The notes: generated by a model from the sequence alone, not told the origin. A DNA stretch of 10,048 bases from an uncultured bacterium (GCA_946479205.1 CAMLFJ010000070.1:1-10048); one strand, 5' to 3'. Shown: positions 1-6,312, counted from the first letter of the stretch. Numbers and translations: made by a program.

Positions 1-1022
1 ATCGGGTTGCCCTTGCCGTCCACGAAGATGTTCTTCCAGCCGGGCTCCTTGAGCTCCTTGCGGCGCGGCGAGTGGTCGCTGGCCACGGTGGCGATGTAGC
101 CCTCACGGCTGCCGCCCCACAGCGCCTCGCCGTCGCCGCCGCCCACCGGCCGCAGCGGCGGCCCGATCTTGGCGAGCGGCCCCCACATCTCCATCTCCTT
201 CTCGGTGAGCAGCAGGTACTGGGGACACGTCTCGGTCCACACCCGCTGGCCGCGGGCCTGCGCCGCCTTGATCCGCTCGAGCCCGCCCTTGGTCGAGAGG
301 TGCACGACGTAGACCGGGCACTTGGTCATCTCGCCGATGAGGATGGCGCGGTTGATCGCCTCCTCCTCGGTCCAGGGCGGGCAGGTGGCCGGGAAGTCGG
401 TGGGCTTCACGCGCCCGGCCGCGATCGACTTGTTCTCGAGGTGGTAGAGGATGTCGCCGTTCTCGCAGTGGAGCTGGCAGATGCCGCCCAGCGCCGCGAT
501 CTTCTCCATCACCTGGGCGATGAACTCGTCCGAGCACATGCGGTTCGGCCGCCGCTTGTAGGTCATGAAGATCTTGTAGGACGTCACGCCCTGCTCGAAG
601 GCCTCGGCGAGGCCGTCGAGGATGTAGGGCTGGTTGTTCAGGATGAAGTGGAAGCCGAAGTCGATCACCGACTGCTGCCCCGCCTCGTCGCGCAGGCGCT
701 TGAGCGCCTGGGGCAGCGTCTCCCGCGCCTGGTCGTCGTACTCCACGAACGACAGGAGCGTGGTGAGCCCTGCGTGCGCGGCCGCCACCGGTCCGGTGTG
801 CCAGTCGTCGTAGACCGCGCCCAGGTGCACGTGGCAGTCGATGAGCCCCGGCAGCACGTACTTGCCGGTGGCGTCGATGGTGCGCTCCGCGGGTGGCAGC
901 ATCGACTCGGCGCCCAGCGCGACGATCCGGCCGTCGCTCACGCCCACCGCGGTCTCCAGCACCTCGTTCGGGGTGACCACGCGCCCGCCGCGCACCAGCA
1001 GGTCGAGACCCTTGGCCGCCAT
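1..1022 (-). CDS. Hydantoinase/dihydropyrimidinase-family amidohydrolase (3' end outside window)
   Basis: Binuclear-metal cyclic amidohydrolase that opens a hydantoin or dihydropyrimidine ring to an N-carbamoyl amino acid; cytoplasmic. The first 340 codons are present and the C-terminus lies beyond base 1. Seen in the sequence: metal-binding DCHVHL (H64, H66), the lysine expected to be carboxylated in TSYKIFMTYK (K150), QLHCENGD (H185), VYVVHLSTKGG (H241), ETCPQYLLLT, and VASDHSPR (D316). These match the D-hydantoinase/dihydropyrimidinase family in order and spacing. The ATG sits two bases after the stop of the N-carbamoylase gene, so translational coupling is likely and the pair should work in sequence. 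Allantoinase is a less likely alternative because of the ETCPQYLLL segment and the partner gene. Substrate and stereospecificity cannot be read from the sequence. Confidence 0.9.
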   Translation of the reverse strand, partial: MAAKGLDLLVRGGRVVTPNEVLETAVGVSDGRIVALGAESMLPPAERTIDATGKYVLPGLIDCHVHLGAVYDDWHTGPVAAAHAGLTTLLSFVEYDDQARETLPQALKRLRDEAGQQSVIDFGFHFILNNQPYILDGLAEAFEQGVTSYKIFMTYKRRPNRMCSDEFIAQVMEKIAALGGICQLHCENGDILYHLENKSIAAGRVKPTDFPATCPPWTEEEAINRAILIGEMTKCPVYVVHLSTKGGLERIKAAQARGQRVWTETCPQYLLLTEKEMEMWGPLAKIGPPLRPVGGGDGEALWGGSREGYIATVASDHSPRRKELKEPGWKNIFVDGKGNP

Positions 1023-1024
1023 CG

Positions 1025-1900
1025 CTAGCTCCGCCGCGGCGTGGGCTGGGTCAGCAGCCCGTAGTGCTCGGGGTGACGGCGCCCCAGGAAGTCCCACCGC
1101 TTGCGCGCGGGGACCATCTGGTCGAGGTCGATCCGGGCCGCGATCAGCTCGTCGCCGGTGGTGGCGGCCTTGGCCACCACCTGCCCCATCGGGTTCACGA
1201 TGCACGAGCCGCCGATGAGCTCCATGCCGTCCTCGACGCCGGCCTTGGCGATGCCGACCACGAAGAGGTTGTTCTGGTAGGCGCCCGCGCGCAGGCACAG
1301 CTCGTTGAGATCGAGGGCGAGCGGGGACAGCGGGGTGTTGTAGCCGATCAGCACGATCTCCGCGCCCAGCAGCCCGAGGCTGCGGTAGGACTCGGGGAAA
1401 CGCCGGTCCTGGCAGATCGCGATGCCGACCCTGGCGCCGGCCGCGTCGAAGACCCGGTAGCCGCTATTGCCGGACTCGAAGAAGTGGGGCTCGTAGACCT
1501 GCGCGTGGCCGTCCGGCTGCTTCGCGCCCGGCAGATGGATCTTCCTGAACGTCCCCGCGAGCTTGCCCGTCTCGTCGGTCAGGAGCGCGGTGTTGAAGTA
1601 GCGGCCCTGGTCCTTCTCGCAGAAGCCCACGTGGCAGGCGATGCGGGCCTCGCGCGCCCGCTGGAGCAGCGGGGCCAGCGCCTTGGGCGGCATCTCGGTC
1701 TCGAAGAACTGATCGAAGTCGTCGCGCACGCGCTTGGGGAAGTAGGTGGTGAGGGCCATCTCCGGATACGCCAGGACCTCGACGCCCTCCACCACCGCCT
1801 GGTCGAGGAGCGCGAGCATGCGCTCGACGATCTCCTCCCGGCTCGTGCCTTCGTTGTTGGGGCCCATCTGCGCGGCGGCGACCTTGATGTGGCGTGCCAT
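1025..1900 (-). CDS. N-carbamoyl-D-amino-acid hydrolase-like nitrilase-superfamily amidohydrolase
   Basis: A 291-residue cytoplasmic carbon-nitrogen hydrolase, expected to hydrolyse an N-carbamoyl amino acid to amino acid, CO2 and ammonia. The catalytic triad is visible: E47 in YPEMALTTYFP, K120 in FRKIHLPGAK and C163 in AICQDRRFPE. E47 has the same number as in characterised D-carbamoylases. Other family signatures are YNTPLSP, AGAYQN, SCIVNPMGQVVA and, near the end, HYGLL. The start is set by AAAGGAGA at 1908-1915, with an 8-base spacer after GGAG. A longer frame from 1984 would overlap the upstream gene and lacks family similarity. The hydantoinase gene starts two bases past the stop, which is the classic hydantoinase/carbamoylase pairing. 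Beta-ureidopropionase or N-carbamoylputrescine amidase activity is possible, but the NTP and AGAYQN segments favour the D-carbamoylase branch. Confidence 0.9.
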   Translation of the reverse strand: MARHIKVAAAQMGPNNEGTSREEIVERMLALLDQAVVEGVEVLAYPEMALTTYFPKRVRDDFDQFFETEMPPKALAPLLQRAREARIACHVGFCEKDQGRYFNTALLTDETGKLAGTFRKIHLPGAKQPDGHAQVYEPHFFESGNSGYRVFDAAGARVGIAICQDRRFPESYRSLGLLGAEIVLIGYNTPLSPLALDLNELCLRAGAYQNNLFVVGIAKAGVEDGMELIGGSCIVNPMGQVVAKAATTGDELIAARIDLDQMVPARKRWDFLGRRHPEHYGLLTQPTPRRS

Positions 1901-1907
1901 GGAATCG

Positions 1908-1915
1908 TCTCCTTT
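1908..1915 (-). promoter_or_regulatory. Shine-Dalgarno site that fixes the N-carbamoylase start
   Basis: On the minus strand this reads AAAGGAGA, with GGAG eight bases before the ATG at 1900. It is the clearest ribosome binding site in the window. It lies in the 29-base gap after the HugZ-like gene and decides against the longer in-frame start at 1984. Confidence 0.8.
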
Positions 1916-1929
1916 CGGGAGTACATACG

Positions 1930-2706
1930 TCACCCCGGGCGGCTGCGCAAGTCCGCGAGCATCTCGATCAGGACGACCCGGCACTGCTCAGCGCTGGCCA
2001 CCGCGCGCGGGAAGCCGATCCGGCGCGCGTGCAGGCCGTCGGCGGCCCGGACGCGCAGCTTGAAGCCGAGGCGATCCACCGCGACCATCTCCGCCGCCTC
2101 CGCGGGCAGCTGGCCGAGGACGCGGGCGTACAGGACGAGCGCGTCCGCGTGGTCGCGGTTCATGTGCTCGATGATGCCGGGGGCCGCGTCGGCCAGCGGA
2201 TCCGGACGGGCCGTCTCGTAGCCGGGCACCGTCAGCCAGTCCATCGCGCCGAAACCGCCGACGAAGTAGACGTCGGCGACGTCGAGCCGCCAGAACGCGA
2301 AGTCGTCGAAGTCCACCCAGTGCACCGCGTTCGGGTGGCGCGCGAGGTAGGCGTCGCGGGCGAGCGGCCGATCGTCCGTCTCGAGGCGGTGGGCCGCGCC
2401 CATGAGGGTGACCCGCGCGAGCGCGAGCGGATCGTCGCCCGGCTGGGCCACGAGCAGGCTCGCGCGCGGATCGGCCGCGAGGTTCTGGGTGTGCATCGCG
2501 AGCGTGCTGATGAGCACGAGCGGCCGTCCGCGCTCGTCGGGCGCGTAGGGCATGATCGAGACGAACGGGTGGCCCGGGTGGCGCCGCGAGAGCGTGCCGA
2601 GCGTGCCGGTGCGCCCCAGGTGGACGAGGGTGCGCGCCTGCTCGGCGAACGCGGGCTCGGGCGCGCCCGGTCCCGCCGGCCCCCCGCCCTGGCCGTGACG
2701 GCTCAT
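1930..2706 (-). CDS. HugZ-like protein: FMN-binding split barrel plus DUF2470
   Basis: A 258-residue soluble protein. Residues about 20-160 resemble the pyridoxamine 5'-phosphate oxidase-like split barrel: TLGTLSRRHPGHPFVSIMPY, then STLAMHTQNLAADPRASLLV, and VYFVGGFGAMDWL closing the barrel. Residues about 173-252 match DUF2470, with IIEHMNRDHADAL as its hallmark. This arrangement is that of the HugZ/HutZ heme-degradation or heme-storage family and of related flavin or heme proteins of unknown role. The first 18 residues are a Gly/Pro-rich extension without a clear domain. The ATG overlaps the cyclase stop as ATGA, so the two are probably co-translated. The same frame stays open to 4506, but the part above 2706 is a shadow of the cyclase gene. 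Cofactor and reaction are inferred from the family only. Confidence 0.85.
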   Translation of the reverse strand: MSRHGQGGGPAGPGAPEPAFAEQARTLVHLGRTGTLGTLSRRHPGHPFVSIMPYAPDERGRPLVLISTLAMHTQNLAADPRASLLVAQPGDDPLALARVTLMGAAHRLETDDRPLARDAYLARHPNAVHWVDFDDFAFWRLDVADVYFVGGFGAMDWLTVPGYETARPDPLADAAPGIIEHMNRDHADALVLYARVLGQLPAEAAEMVAVDRLGFKLRVRAADGLHARRIGFPRAVASAEQCRVVLIEMLADLRSRPG

Positions 2707-4403
2707 GCGAGCACCCGCGCGAGCCGCTCGGCGAGGCGCCCCGCGCTCGGCGCCACGAAGACGGCCAGCGGCGCCTCCCGGTTGCGCACGGTCAGCTCGT
2801 GGCGCGCGTGGTCGGAGACGTCGAGTCCCGCCCGGACCGCGACTTCCTCGGAGAGCACCAGCTCGCACGCGTACTCCTTCGTCAGGGCCTCCAGGCGGGC
2901 CGCGACGTGCACGGTGTCGCCCACCGCGGTCAGGTACGTCGTGGACGCGTAGCCCATCTGGCCGACGACCGCGGGCCCGGTGTGAATGCCGATCCCCAGG
3001 CGCAGCGCGGTGTCGAGATCGTCGGCGAGGGCGCGGCTCAGCTCCTGCACGCGGGCGACCATCGCGGCCGCGGCGCGGACCGCCTGGCAGGAGCCCTCTT
3101 CTGGTCCGGTGCCGTCCACGCCGAAGAGGGCCATGACTCCGTCGCCCGTGAACTGGTTGACGATGCCGCCCGCATCGGTGATCGCGCCGCCGACCGCCTC
3201 GAAGTAGCGATTGAGGATGAAGACCACGTCGTACGGGAGCTTGCGCTCGGCCAGCCGGGTGAACCCGCGCAGATCCGCGAAGAGCACCGCGATCGTCAGC
3301 TCCTCGCCGTCGCGGTGCCCGGTCGGGAGCGCCTCGGCCGGGCCCGCCCCCGCGGGCACGAGCGGCACCACCGCGAGATCGCGCCGGGGCCGCACCTGGC
3401 AGGCCAGGCGCACGTGGGCGGGCGCCCCCACGCGCCCGAGCACGCGCAGCTCGTCCGTGGTGGCCGCCGGCAGGTGCTCCTCGCCACGGATCACGCGCAC
3501 GCGGCACGTCGAGCAGCGGCCGCGCCCTCCGCAGACCGAGGCGTGCAGGATCCCCGCGAAGCGGCTCGCCTCGAGAATCGTGAACCCGGCGGGAACGAGC
3601 ACCTCGCGGCCGCCCGGATACGCGACACGCACGCCCTGACGCCGGCGAATGTGCTCGCGGACCGCCCGCGCCGCCAGCACCAGCGCGATGGCCCCGAGAT
3701 CGCCCCAGAAGATCGCGTACGCCACTCGTTCCAGCACCGCCCGCTGCGCCGGGCTCGGGAGCCGGGCCTCCCGGATCACCGTCTGGACGAAGCCGGGCTC
3801 GCGCGCCCGCCGGGCCACTTCCTGTCCCGCGGTGGCGAAGCCGAGCAGCGCCAGGACCGGCAGGAGCAGGAACCCGCTGTAGATCGTGCGCCCGACGCGC
3901 GGATACCACGGCCGGAGCCTCAGCCAGAAGTGCAGCCCGATGCAGCCGTGGATCCAGGCGACGGCGAGGACGACGACCTGGCGCAGGCCCGCGATCGGAT
4001 TGAGCTGCCAGAGCGCGAGCACCACGAACGTGTAGGTCGTCTGCGTCCCGGCCACCTCGTGCGCCAGCCGGGTGCCCACCACGTGCCACACGAGGAGGGG
4101 CGGCACGAGCAGGCCCAGCGCGAGCTGGCTCGCTTCCCAGGCGGGCATGCGAAGCGTGCGCCGGCGGTAGAGCGCCCAGAGGGCGAGGAGGTTGTGGATG
4201 CCGAACGAGCCGTAGAGGGCGACGGTGCCCGGGAGGCTGCGCCAGATGAGAACGAACCACCCCTGCCCCGCCGCCATCGCCTCGAGCGAGACGAGCCCGA
4301 GCCCGTGGTTGAGAAAGTGGGTCGTGAGGTACGTGAACAGCACGAGGCCCGTCCAGAGGCGGATCTGCCGGACGACGGCCGCCGCTGAACGGGCCGGGGG
4401 CAT
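2703..4403 (-). CDS. CyaC-type membrane adenylate cyclase: histidine-rich six-helix anchor, [2Fe-2S] ferredoxin, class III cyclase
   Basis: A 566-residue inner-membrane protein. Hydrophobic segments lie near residues 15-35, 57-79, 93-110, 140-162, 173-192 and 225-247. Histidines in or next to them (H29, H33, H70, H107, H115, H152, H158) are candidate heme b ligands. Residues about 258-350 form a plant-type ferredoxin domain with C291, C297, C300 and C335. Residues about 368-550 form a class III nucleotidyl cyclase: metal-binding D377 in LFADLRGFT and D421 in FTGDGVMALFG, plus GIGIHTGPAVVG and AVGDTVHVAARLE (R503). The order of domains matches Sinorhizobium meliloti CyaC, described as a redox-regulated cyclase with a quinone-responsive diheme anchor. 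Two catalytic positions differ from the usual: Q417 where a Lys is common and H499 where Asn is common. The start lies three bases after the hydrolase stop with only AGGA close by, so translation probably depends on coupling. Confidence 0.9.
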   Translation of the reverse strand: MPPARSAAAVVRQIRLWTGLVLFTYLTTHFLNHGLGLVSLEAMAAGQGWFVLIWRSLPGTVALYGSFGIHNLLALWALYRRRTLRMPAWEASQLALGLLVPPLLVWHVVGTRLAHEVAGTQTTYTFVVLALWQLNPIAGLRQVVVLAVAWIHGCIGLHFWLRLRPWYPRVGRTIYSGFLLLPVLALLGFATAGQEVARRAREPGFVQTVIREARLPSPAQRAVLERVAYAIFWGDLGAIALVLAARAVREHIRRRQGVRVAYPGGREVLVPAGFTILEASRFAGILHASVCGGRGRCSTCRVRVIRGEEHLPAATTDELRVLGRVGAPAHVRLACQVRPRRDLAVVPLVPAGAGPAEALPTGHRDGEELTIAVLFADLRGFTRLAERKLPYDVVFILNRYFEAVGGAITDAGGIVNQFTGDGVMALFGVDGTGPEEGSCQAVRAAAAMVARVQELSRALADDLDTALRLGIGIHTGPAVVGQMGYASTTYLTAVGDTVHVAARLEALTKEYACELVLSEEVAVRAGLDVSDHARHELTVRNREAPLAVFVAPSAGRLAERLARVLA

Positions 4404-4406
4404 GTC

Positions 4407-5207
4407 CTAGAGCTTGCTGCGGCCGCTCAGCTTGTCGAGGAAGCCCCCGAGCACCCGGTTGAACTCCTCCGGCTGCTCGAGATTCGACAGGTGCGACGCG
4501 CGGCACAGCACGGCCAGCTCCGCGGCGGGCAGCGCCGCGTGAATCTCCCGCGCCATCTCCACCGGGGTGCCGGGATCCTCCTCGCCCACGATCACCAGCG
4601 CGGGGCAGCGGACGTCGCGCAGCTTCTCGGTGACGCTGATCTTCGGCAGCGCGTGGCAGCAGCCGATGTAGCCCGCGGCGGGAGTGGCGCGGATCATGAC
4701 GCCCACGCGCTCCATCAGGTCCTTGCGGCGCGCGCGGAAGGGCGCGGTGAACCAGCGCTCGAGCGTGGGGCCCGCCATCGGGTCCATGCCCTTGGCGCCC
4801 ACCGTCTTGATGCGGTCCTCCCAGATCGCGGCGGCGCCCGGAGCGTAGCGGCTGGTGGTATCACAGAGGGCGAGGCTCTGGATCATCGCGGGGTGCTTGA
4901 GCGCGAAGACCTGGCCGATCATGCCGCCCATCGAGAGCCCCACGAAGTGGGTCTCCCGGATGCCGAGCCCGTCAAGGAGCCCCTTCAGGTCCTCCGCGAG
5001 CTGATCGAGCGTGTAGGCTCCCGCAGGCGCGCTGGTCTGCCCGTGGCCGCGCGTGTCGTAGCGCAGGACGCGGTAGCGGCTCTTGAGGGCGCGCACCTGC
5101 TCGTCCCACATCGACAGGTTGCAGGCGAGCGAGTGGCTGAACGTCACCACCGGACCCTCGCCCTCGATCTCGTAGTTGACGTCGATACCGTTGGCGTTGA
5201 GTTTCAT
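4407..5207 (-). CDS. Alpha/beta hydrolase resembling 3-oxoadipate enol-lactonase (PcaD-like)
   Basis: A 266-residue cytoplasmic alpha/beta hydrolase, first gene of the five-gene block. The catalytic triad is visible: S92 in the nucleophile elbow GLSMGGMIGQ, D211 in GEEDPGTP and H239 in ASHLSNLEQPEEF. The oxyanion region around SHSLACNLSMWD and the strand RVLRYDTRGHGQTSAP are also typical. GLSMGGMIGQ and HLSNLEQPEEF are especially like PcaD, which opens the beta-ketoadipate enol-lactone in aromatic catabolism. No other pca gene is in view, so the true substrate may be another lactone or ester, perhaps one linked to the ureide-degrading enzymes downstream. The start is set by GAGAGGAGA at 5211-5219. 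The frame stays open to 5390, but that extension has no family similarity and lies upstream of this ribosome binding site. Confidence 0.85.
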   Translation of the reverse strand: MKLNANGIDVNYEIEGEGPVVTFSHSLACNLSMWDEQVRALKSRYRVLRYDTRGHGQTSAPAGAYTLDQLAEDLKGLLDGLGIRETHFVGLSMGGMIGQVFALKHPAMIQSLALCDTTSRYAPGAAAIWEDRIKTVGAKGMDPMAGPTLERWFTAPFRARRKDLMERVGVMIRATPAAGYIGCCHALPKISVTEKLRDVRCPALVIVGEEDPGTPVEMAREIHAALPAAELAVLCRASHLSNLEQPEEFNRVLGGFLDKLSGRSKL

Positions 5208-5210
5208 GGC

Positions 5211-5219
5211 TCTCCTCTC
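5211..5219 (-). promoter_or_regulatory. Shine-Dalgarno site for the first gene of the five-gene block
   Basis: On the minus strand this reads GAGAGGAGA, three bases from the ATG at 5207 (GAGAGG itself ends six bases before it). It supports 5207 over the longer open frame reaching 5390. I see no convincing -35/-10 pair in the 211 bases upstream. Confidence 0.65.
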
Positions 5220-5252
5220 GACCTGCCCTCCCCCTTGAGCGGCCGGAGGGAA

Positions 5253-5417
5253 ATCCGCCCATGGGGTTTCCGACGCGACGATAGCCCCGCCCTCCGCCGT
5301 GGGGGCCACGGTGATCCGCCCCGCGATGAGCTTGCGCAGGATAGCACGAGACTCCGAGTCCCCTGCGTGGAGGGTCCAGCACTTCCACACGGGCTCCCGG
5401 AGCTTCGGGCGGAACCT
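5253..5417 (-). pseudogene. Possible remnant of a large serine recombinase C-terminus
   Basis: This lies in the 211-base gap before the alpha/beta hydrolase. One minus-strand frame, without a start of its own, reads LREPVWKCWTLHAGD and then SRAILRKLIAGRITVAP, with the core at about 5301-5345. The second piece resembles the helix-strand segment ARQILRKLLxGRLxFTP found near the C-terminus of many large serine recombinases. The catalytic domain is missing, the segment is short, and the frame runs on into the hydrolase gene, so chance similarity is possible. If real, it marks an old mobile-element insertion between the decayed region and the operon. Confidence 0.3.
5297..5311. repeat. Small perfect inverted repeat upstream of the five-gene block
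   Basis: CCGTGG-GGG-CCACGG: a six-base perfect stem around a three-base loop, about 90 bases upstream of the hydrolase start. It could be an operator half-site pair or a small RNA hairpin. In DNA this GC-rich it could also be chance, and it lies inside the possible recombinase remnant. Confidence 0.3.
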
Positions 5418-5418
5418 G

Positions 5419-5502
5419 CTAACCGCTCCAGCCGTGATGCGCGAGCGCGACCGCGGGAGCGAGCGCGAGCAGCGTCAGCAGGAGCGCAGGCGTGGATCGC
5501 AT
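5419..5502 (-). pseudogene. 27-codon stub: signal peptide plus AHHGW start of a DUF6152-like secreted protein
   Basis: It opens with an excellent ribosome binding site (GGAGG at 5509-5513, six bases before the ATG). It encodes a signal peptide followed at once by HHGWSG and a TAG stop; a signal peptidase cut after ALA is expected. Small periplasmic DUF6152-type proteins begin their mature part with just such a His-His-Gly/Ser-Trp/Phe motif and then continue for about 80-100 residues. Here nothing of that domain follows: the frame past the TAG reads QVPPEAPG and shows no similarity. The likeliest reading is a gene cut short by rearrangement, with the possible recombinase remnant at the break. 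It overlaps the phosphatase 3' end by 28 bases. The stub may still be translated. Confidence 0.55.
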
Positions 5503-6074
5503 AGGAGTCCTCCGGGAGCAAGTCGACCCACCGAGGTGAATTGCCCGTCGCCGCGCGGCGTGAAGACCACCAGCTCGCCCTCCTGGGGTCGCTCGCCGGT
5601 GGCGTCTTGAACGGTGACGAAGTGGGTGACGAGGACCACATTACCCCCGACCGGCGTCGTCCCGAGGACCTCATGGATCTGGCGGACACGCGAGGCGATC
5701 TGATCGGGCGCCCTTGGCCCGCCGAGGAGCGGCCACCAGGGCTCGACGCGACCGAACGCGAGCCGTGCCGTATCGAGGCAGCGGCACCACGGGCTAGACA
5801 ATACGCGCGCGATGGGGATTTCGCGCGCGCGGAACGCCTCGCCGATCTTCCGCGCCTGCTCGCGGCCCGCCTCGGTCAGGTTGCGCTGGGTCGAGCAGTC
5901 GTCGAACCGGAAGCCGGGGGGATCCCCGAACGTGCCGATCGTGCCCGCGTGGCGGAGCATGATGACCTGACCGCCAGCGCGCAGGAGCGTCCACAGGGCC
6001 TCGTCGTCGGCGACGGCGAGGCCGGCGGCCGCCAGGACCAACACCGCGCACGCGAGGACCGCCCGCCACCGCAT
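5475..6074 (-). CDS. Exported histidine phosphatase-superfamily protein
   Basis: A 199-residue protein. It starts with MRWRAV, a hydrophobic stretch and an LAVA/DD-type cleavage site near residue 22, so it is probably periplasmic. The histidine phosphatase core follows: IMLRHAGTIG (R41, catalytic H42), the segment STQRNLTEAGREQA, VLSSPWCRCLDTA (S93, R98) and VVLVTHFVTVQDATG (second His, H151). The usual RHG reads RHA here, a common variant in exported members. The substrate is unknown; relatives act on sugar phosphates, phytate or phosphoproteins. No clear Shine-Dalgarno site precedes the ATG, which lies two bases after the ancestral stop of the broken dehydrogenase (TAG-CG-ATG), so it was once probably translationally coupled. 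The last residues (LLCDPRLRSC) overlap the next stub and may be a recently acquired tail. Confidence 0.8.
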   Translation of the reverse strand: MRWRAVLACAVLVLAAAGLAVADDEALWTLLRAGGQVIMLRHAGTIGTFGDPPGFRFDDCSTQRNLTEAGREQARKIGEAFRAREIPIARVLSSPWCRCLDTARLAFGRVEPWWPLLGGPRAPDQIASRVRQIHEVLGTTPVGGNVVLVTHFVTVQDATGERPQEGELVVFTPRGDGQFTSVGRLAPGGLLCDPRLRSC

Positions 6075-6076
6075 CG

Positions 6077-6312
6077 CTAGGGCGTGAGCACGATCTTGCC
6101 GAACTGCGCCCTCGGCCAGCCGCGCCTGCGCCGCCGCGCCGTCCTTGAGCGGGACCACCTCGTCGATGGTCGCCTTGAGCCTGAGCGAGCCGATCGAGTC
6201 CTTCCAGGGGGCCGCGCTCACGTTTCTCGAAGACGACCTCGACGCCGCGCTTGTCGGTGGCGTCGAAGACCGCCTTCGCCCACTGGGGATTCGTCGTGTA
6301 GTTGATGCCAAG
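6077..6312 (-). pseudogene. Zinc-type alcohol dehydrogenase/quinone oxidoreductase pseudogene (C-terminal part, two frameshifts, internal deletion)
   Basis: Three pieces in different frames line up with the end of an MDR-family NAD(P)H quinone oxidoreductase/zinc dehydrogenase. Piece 1 (6309-6226) reads GINYTTNPQWAKAVF and then RGVEVVFE, the Rossmann part. One extra A in the AAA run at 6223-6225 shifts the frame. Piece 2 (6224-6111) reads NVSAAPWKDSIGSL, then jumps directly to LKATIDEVVPLKDGAAAQ and ARLAE; roughly 80-90 residues normally between these segments are missing. A second shift, equal to a loss of two bases near 6110, leads to piece 3 (6109-6077), AQFGKIVLTP and TAG, the canonical end of the family. 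Nothing of the N-terminal catalytic domain is visible upstream. The gene is dead. Confidence 0.8.

Noticed and set aside
1901..1984. Longer N-terminus for the N-carbamoylase from 1984
   Set aside because: It overlaps the HugZ-like gene, has no family similarity, and the strong Shine-Dalgarno site at 1908-1915 serves the ATG at 1900, which also gives the expected E47 numbering.
2707..4506. The frame of the HugZ-like gene stays open upstream to 4506, giving an 858-codon reading
   Set aside because: This part is Gly/Pro/Arg-rich without domain similarity and lies antiphase to the well-supported cyclase gene; the real start is the ATG at 2706.
5350..5360. GACTCCGAGTC palindrome upstream of the five-gene block
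   Set aside because: It is only five bases per arm and sits inside the possible coding remnant; chance is likely.
5208..5390. Longer N-terminus for the alpha/beta hydrolase from 5390
   Set aside because: The family begins at the MKLNANGIDV segment, which has its own ribosome binding site; the upstream text looks like an unrelated remnant.
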